Positions 58,448-64,000 of a stretch of 64,000 nucleotides of DNA are shown here, in pieces. The DNA lies in NCBI GenBank assembly GCA_004802725.1, contig SGPM01000028.1, positions 1 to 64,000 of the forward strand, in the 5' to 3' direction. The position numbers and the translations under genes were made by a program. How positions within the stretch are numbered: the first letter of the stretch is position 1; each line of letters opens with the position of its first letter. A model generated the notes under the pieces. It was given only the letters and a program-made list of their open reading frames with translations, was not told the origin of the DNA and made no database searches. The stretch comes from Antrodiella citrinella (lineage: Eukaryota; Basidiomycota; Agaricomycetes; Polyporales; Steccherinaceae).

Positions 58448-59928
58448 ATGGCCACAGATTTCTGGGCAAGTACCCATTTGCAAGTCATATTCTATGTATG
58501 CTTAAGAGGAGACAGAATACTAACAGAAAATCGATCTAGCAACCGTTGGATCGTAGATAGAGCCTCTCTCAAGCAGGCTCGAGCAGAGGATCTACACTAT
58601 GTAGATGACCCGCTTCATCTTCAGTTCCTAGCCATATTCTTTGCCAATAGTACGTACATCATCACCCCATATGTAAATGTGGGGAGCCATCCTCACCCCT
58701 TGCCAGTCATCGCCAAATTATGCAAGAAGCTTCAATTGAGGCAAAGGGTGGCAGCCACAGCTACCGTCTTCTTTCGCCGCTTCTACGTGAAGAATTCCTA
58801 CTGCGAGACAGACCCGTTCATTGTGATAGCAGCTTGCTGTTATGTTGCTGCTAAAGCCGAAGAGTCCCCCGTTCATATCAAAACCATGGTCACGGAAGCT
58901 CGTCTGCTGTTTGGCAGTGAGTCTCTTGAAGATCGAAATAATCTTATTTCCTCGTGTTGACAATTCTGTGATCCAGACGATGAATATGGCATAAAGTCGT
59001 TCCCCTCAGACAACTCGAAACTCGCAGAAATGGAATTCTACCTCGTGGATGACCTGGAATGCGACCTGATTGTCTTTCATCCTTACAGAACTCTTATGAA
59101 CCTATGCGGTAAAGAGGGTGCCAACACCGGCGCCGGAATAGTCGCAGCTGAGCTGTTCAGCGACTCGTCTGAGGGCCCGCGCTATTGGGGCACTGGACAA
59201 GGAAAGCTTGAGCTCTCGGAAGGCGCGCTGCAAATGGCATGGTATGGTCGCTCTGCACTTGATCAAACATATTGCTCACTCTTCACAGGTTCATTATCAA
59301 CGACACCTACCGTTCGGATCTGTGCTTGTTGCATGCGCCACATCTGATAGCTATCGCGGCTATTTACCTCACAGTTGTCCTCCATGAGTCGACTCGTGAC
59401 TCGCTTGTGAGACCACATTCATCCAGCGGAACAACAGAACAAGCATATGGAAGTACTACTTCTATAACAGCTCCCCCGACGCGTCGCTCTTCTCGCTCCA
59501 CGCCGAGCACGTACAAGAAGCACTCACAAGACGTGATTGGCTTTCTAGCTGGCCTCAACGTGAACATGTCGCTCGTAGCGACAATCGCCCAGGAAATCCT
59601 GTCCCTGTATACACTATGGGGTCGCTACAAAGAGGACGGCGCTGAAGCGAACCCGAAGGCGAATATCCACCAACGAGTAGCGAGGAGCAACAGCATCCTG
59701 AGTACCGGTACGGCAAGTAGCACCGTCAATACACCAATGCCTGCCGAAGATGGTCGCGGAGCGGGCGCGCAGGGCCCACCGGCAGTGGTCAACCCTGCGT
59801 TCTTGACGCAGCTGTTGCTGAGGATGAGAGAGGGCAAGATGGCGGATATGGCCCATCCGGCGAGTGGGAGGCCTGTTCCTCTGGATAGATCTAGACGGTT
59901 GGAACAGACACAAGCGGCGGGGGTGTGA
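58448..59928 (+). CDS. SSN8: Cyclin C (Mediator CDK8 module; SSN8/SRB11 type)
   Basis: Partner of CDK8/Srb10 in the Mediator kinase module. The start MATDFWAS is followed, across an intron, by HFNRWIVDRASLKQARAEDL. The cyclin box includes LHLQFLAIFFAN, LQLRQRVAATATVFFRRFYV and CETDPFIVIAACCYVAAKAE. The second fold includes EMEFYLVDDLECDLIVFHPY, QMAWFIINDTYRSDLCLLHA and PHLIAIAAIYLTVVLHE. The order is exactly that of cyclin C. The first intron (58480-58539) starts GCAAGT, so it is a GC-AG intron; this is the only join restoring the conserved FW....RWI motif. The ~90-residue C-terminal tail and a Ser/Thr-rich insert near residue 230 are fungal extensions of low complexity. Confidence 0.9.
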
Positions 59929-60181
59929 GCTGCCACTTTGCTTTCGGCTAGCAGGATCGTTTTGTATCATAGACAAGATTTGTTCACGTATTGTATCTGT
60001 AAGTGTCTGCACGAGACGGGGGGACCCACAAAGGACGAAATTGCGATCGGCGACGTGGACCGATGTGGCGATCAGCGCACGTCTAAGCACGTTCTCGGAG
60101 TCGGGCCAACGTTTGACTCCATATAACATTGGCAATAGACGAAGTCATACGCAACCTTTCCTTTCAACTACATCCACAGCC

Positions 60182-61103
60182 ATGGTTAGAGCAACAGAGA
60201 AGCGCATCTATCTCACCCGCCATGCCCAGGCAGAGCATAAGTCTGTACCCGTCAGCTGTGGCATACGCCGTGCTTGATCTCTGGTACTGATCCAGTCCAT
60301 TCATCCAGCGTGGCGAACGATTATAGTAGTACGTCTTTCTGCAACCTGACCCGATACACTGTTTATTGCTGATCATGATCATAGTCCGCGATGCGCCTCT
60401 GACCGCCCTCGGTCGGCAGCAAGCTGCGGCCCTCTATGAGGCTACCAAAGATACGATCCAGAAGACTGGCGAGCTCCTTGTCAGTAGTGCCCTGCGCCGT
60501 CCTCTGTCGACTATGGTAGTAGGTTACCCCGATCTACGCAAGAGATTAGAAGCGGAGGGGAAGCCAGTCATTATTCTTCCACAGTTGCAAGAGGTGAGTT
60601 TGTAGTCCAGATCTCTTTCTGAGACCAATACTTAGCTGAATCGACCCATCCGATGCTAGTGCAATGCCGTTCAGTGCGACATTGGATCGGTACGCAATAG
60701 ATATCATACGCTCGCTGATACCACCCTGACCTCTATGCAGCCTCGTGAAGACCTTGAAGCCAATCCTGAGTACGCAGGGCTAGATTTTAGCGCACTGACT
60801 CCGGACTGGTTCGCCAAAGAAGGCTTCAACGCGCCCACAATACCCGCCTTACAGGCTCGCGCACGCTGGAACCGCAAGTGGCTTCGCGCTCGGCCAGAGC
60901 GAGACATCGTGCTGGTGGCACACGCGGACATCCTCCGATACATTACGGAGGGACACAACTCGCATCAAGACTGGGCCAATGCAGAGGTGCGAGAATACAC
61001 GTTCAAGGTGAACGAGGAAGATGATGTGGATGGCGAGGCAGTATTGGTCCGTGTCAAGCAGGTTGCGAAGGAAGGAGAGGAGGCACCGTCTTCTTCTCAA
61101 TGA
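60182..61103 (+). CDS. Phosphoglycerate-mutase-family phosphatase (histidine phosphatase superfamily)
   Basis: Begins MVRATEKRIYLTRHAQAEHN; the RHAQAEHN motif carries the phospho-accepting His of the superfamily. Then come IRDAPLTALGRQQAAALYEA, LLVSSALRRPLSTMVVGYPD with the second Arg, LPQLQECNA, and the distal catalytic His in RDIVLVAHADILRYITEG. Related fungal proteins (yeast YKL128C/Pmu1 type) are small cytosolic phosphatases of uncertain substrate, so a true glycolytic mutase role is unlikely. Exons were joined at about 60242-60310, 60328-60384, 60594-60658 and 60689-60739. One internal exon is only 30 bases. The acidic C-terminus is not conserved. Confidence 0.85.
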
Positions 61104-61597
61104 TGACCCCCATAGACCAGAACGATAAGTGATAGTACACTGTAAATGTAGAGCTAGATCTATAGAAATGAACTGCAGCGTTAGATACAAGCACCAAGCG
61201 CCCGATATATTTGAAACTCTTCACCTCCTTGTCTCAAAAGTTACAGCTCGGACTCTTGACTCAAGTCGCCACACTCGCTCATTGCTTTCCGAGCATCCAA
61301 CTATACCCCTCTTTCCATGCAACTGTGCTGAGACGTCACCGGTGATCGTCGTCAGCTTCAAACGATCCCAACAACTTCTTCCGTTTATACCACTGGCGCA
61401 ACAATTTCGCAGTGTTCACTGCTCAGCAAACCAGCAGCCAGCAGCAACCTCATCACTCCTTGCCTTCCTCATCTATCTATCACTTCTTTATACCCGCAGC
61501 ATAACCGGTAAATCAGCTTTACAATTCGCCCCCTGCTTGCATTGGTCCGACCTCTCAACCGCCCAGCCCCAGTCACTGACTATCACTTCTACCACCA
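61104..61597. promoter_or_regulatory. Upstream region of the SH3/RA gene
   Basis: 494 bases rich in C/T tracts, typical of a fungal promoter and long 5' leader. No ORF here resembles a gene. Confidence 0.4.
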
Positions 61598-64000
61598 ATG
61601 CAGTCAGCACACGAGCATAGCTCCGACTCACTGGACAACCTCGCCTCGGACGACCCCTCTCAAGACATCGTCATGCAAGTGCAAACCGATAACGCCTACC
61701 CATCTGACGAGGAACACTCGGTCCTAGAAGACGACTCTGATGGCGAAGAAAGGGATGACTATATGGACGATGATGACGGCTCGTCCTCGCTCTCCATCCC
61801 GAATGAATCCATTGACTTTGATCTGGTCTACGCTTTGCATAGTTTCGCCGCGACAGTGGAGGGTCAGGCCAATGTGGTCAAGGGCGACAGTCTGGTATTA
61901 ATGGATGACAGCAACAGCTATTGGTGGCTTGTCCGAGTGCTCAAAACGCAAGAAGTGGGCTATATTCCTGCAGAGAACATAGAAACTCCATTCGAACGTT
62001 TGGCCAGGCTGAATAAGCATCGCAATGTCGATGTATGTGCCATGGTTCACGTCTTTACCATTGTTTTCGCTCATGCAATATCCGTCCCTACTGTAGCTCG
62101 CAGCAGCTACGCAGGCTGAGTTGCAAGCAACGCGTGACCGTCTGCGGGACGACTTATCTTCTCGCGCAGGCTCCAATCAAGCTACACCGTCCCCTACTCC
62201 TGGTGCTCACGGTGCCAGATCCCGTACACGGGAACGCGGAGTCAGAGGTGTAGCTTTCACTCCTGCATTGTCGGTTCACCGCTATCCCCCCGCCGTGTGG
62301 AATGAGGAGGACGAAGAAGACGAAGACGTCGAATGGGATGATGAGGGATATGAGGATGAGGATCCAGATTTGGCTGAGGAGCAAGAGCGGGAACGTGAGT
62401 TAGCGCAAGGAGGACCACTGGCTGGAATGGAACCCGACGATGGCATGAGCTGGGAGGATGGAGCTGTCTTGGACGTACAAGCCAGGAAGCCGGCGGAAGC
62501 ACCAGGTGCACCAGAGCAGGCAGCACAGAAGCAGCCTATGCAGATCGATACCTCACAGCAGCAGCAGGTATCTCCAGTCGGTCTGTCGCCTCAGAAAGAT
62601 GCATCGCAGGCTGCTATGCAGAGGCAGGCCTATGCCGACCGCCTCACGATCATCCCAGACGCGTCCCCGCCCCCCACTGGCATTAAAACCATGGACCCGA
62701 GTCAAGCTGCGGAAACACGCAAGATCTCGATCACACCTGCTGTTGCGCGCGAACCTCCGGCGGACACACCTGCTCAAGTGCAACAGCAGCAGCAACAGGG
62801 ACAGGGACCGCTTTTGCCCAGTGCCATCCTCCAGCAACAGCAGGAAGAGCGCAAAAAGACGAGGGAAGAGATCGAGGCTCTGGAAGAAGCTTCGCGCAAA
62901 AAGGTGGCGAAAGGCAAACCCGGAGAACAGGGCAAACCACCGGGAGGCGCTAAGTTGCGTAAGGAACGCATACCGGAACCAGTATCCTCGACAGACGACG
63001 AGAGCAATAAGAAGAAGAAAGGCGGTGTCTTCGGTGGTCTATTCGGCAGACGTAAAGACAAAGGCAAAGACAAGGGTTCGTCTATCTCAGAGAGCGGCAG
63101 TATCAACAGCACTGAGATCATTCTTGGTCGCGAGTCCGAGGAATCTGGAAGGTCCAACCAGCAAGTTGCTGTCTCAGCTGCAGAGATCTCCCCCGTCACA
63201 GCGAGCGCGAAGCAGCAGCAGCAGCTCCTGCAGCGGACAGAGCCTCCCAAGGGCGTCTTGCAATCCCCCCAGCGACCCGTGCAACAGGCTCAAAACCCGG
63301 AGACACCACCTCATTCGTCTCAGACACAGCTTTCCCAGCACGCATCGCAGTTGCGTCAGAGGGACCAACAGCAACAAGCGCTGTACCAGCAATACCTCAA
63401 CCGGTCGCCCTCGTCACCACCACAGACCCAGCCGTCATATGGATTGCAATCTGCATCTGCAGTCATGCCGGGAGGAAACTTTGTCTCGTCGCCAAGCTCC
63501 GTGTCAGCTGGATTGGGTGTCGCTACCTCTCGTCCTCGCCCAGGTTCTCTGGTTCTGTCTCCCCAGACGATGGAAGGCGTGGGTCTTCCCGACCTCAGCG
63601 TCGTCCGTGTATTCGCAGGTCACAACTTGCAGACTGAAGCTACGTTCAAGACTGTACTGCTCAATTCTGGCACGACTGCCTCGGATCTAGTTCGTCAAGC
63701 TATCCAACGCTTCCGTCTATCGGTCGGCGAGAATGACAAGGATTACTACTTGACGATCAAGCAGGTGGAGGGGTCCTCTGCGATGCTTCTGCCTCACGAA
63801 CACCCTCTGGTGGTCTTTGAGGGCCTTGTCGAGGCTGCTTTGGAACTACCCAAGGTCAAGCGCAGTAGTGTCGGCAGTATCAGCTCGGTCGCTTCCAATC
63901 TCTCTATGCATCCTGCTATCAAGAAGTTGTCCATGAACGACTTCACCGATGACTCCGCCGTGAAATTCTATCTAAACCGGAGGGGAGATGGTAGACGCGA
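61598..64000 (+). CDS. SH3 and RA domain polarity/scaffold protein (partial at right edge)
   Basis: The N-terminal ~75 residues are acidic. An SH3 domain follows: YALHSFAATVEGQANVVKGD, SYWWLVRVLKTQEVGYIPAE and NIETPFERLA. An intron at about 62035-62097 leads to a long disordered region rich in Gln, Pro and Lys with a coiled-coil stretch (QEERKKTREEIEALEEA). A Ras-association-like domain then begins with LSVVRVFAGHNLQTEATFKT, VLLNSGTTASDLVRQAIQRF and DYYLTIKQVEGS. The SH3-disorder-RA order matches fungal Bud14-related cell-polarity regulators of the type-1 phosphatase, an inference only. The frame is still open at base 64000, so the C-terminus is missing. Glutamine repeats at 62782-62798 and 63214-63224 are CAG-type microsatellites. 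Confidence 0.85.

Noticed and set aside
62458..63690. 410-codon plus-strand ORF rich in Arg/Ser
   Set aside because: Out-of-frame reading of the SH3/RA gene, whose own frame carries the RA domain.

Overview
The window is nuclear DNA of a filamentous basidiomycete fungus, most likely an Agaricomycete. Almost every gene is cut by several introns of about 45-65 bases, genes are packed head-to-head or tail-to-tail with 80-550 bases between them, and the proteins have fungal architectures (SCO1, O-mannosyltransferase, SEC14, RPN10, SEC63, KEOPS CGI121, Rab escort protein). No bacterial-style operon, CRISPR array, rRNA or convincing tRNA was found. Three single N bases (406, 2460, 17180) mark draft-quality positions.

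Layout. 0.3-2.5 kb: unidentified coiled-coil protein (-). 2.8-7.3 kb: CCT2 (-) and a membrane-anchored protein disulfide isomerase (+) share a promoter. 7.7-13.9 kb: a large mitochondrial PPR protein and mitochondrial release factor 1, both (-). 14.0-16.9 kb: RQC1/TCF25 (+). 17.3-21.0 kb: WD40-like plus inositol 5-phosphatase (-). 21.3-23.1 kb: a second helical-repeat, probably mitochondrial, protein (+). 23.1-26.1 kb: a disturbed island with an unidentified minus-strand coding relic and a broken NACHT (NLR-type STAND) gene, bracketed by two direct copies of a ~110-base sequence. 26.3-30.3 kb: SAMHD1-like dNTPase (-) and SEC14 (+). 30.7-34.9 kb: actin (-), RPN10 (+) and NDUFB7 (+). 35.0-37.1 kb: SCO1 and CGI121, both (-). 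37.3-40.5 kb: protein O-mannosyltransferase (+). 40.8-42.0 kb: F-box gene with frame problems (-). 42.6-46.1 kb: Rab escort protein (+) facing a coilin-like gene (-). 46.4-48.8 kb: SEC63 (+). 49.1-50.9 kb: unidentified protein (-). 51.2-52.35 kb: four degenerate tandem copies of a ~300-base unit. 52.35-54.5 kb: gene-poor. 54.5-56.05 kb: mitochondrial protein with four HMG-box-like segments (-). Then TSR2 (+), mitochondrial malate dehydrogenase (-), cyclin C (+), a phosphoglycerate-mutase-family protein (+), and an SH3/RA-domain polarity protein running off the right edge.

Most of the window is housekeeping. Several genes serve mitochondria (PPR protein, MRF1, SCO1, NDUFB7, MDH, the HMG-box protein, and perhaps the second helical-repeat protein). 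Others serve secretion (PDI, PMT, SEC63, SEC14, REP). The unusual parts are the NLR island, the tandem array at 51-52 kb with the adjacent gene-poor stretch, the four-HMG-box gene, and intron oddities: two probable GC-AG introns and a 6-base micro-exon in actin. All exon joins given here were made by eye from splice signals and protein-family knowledge. No alignment or transcript was available.
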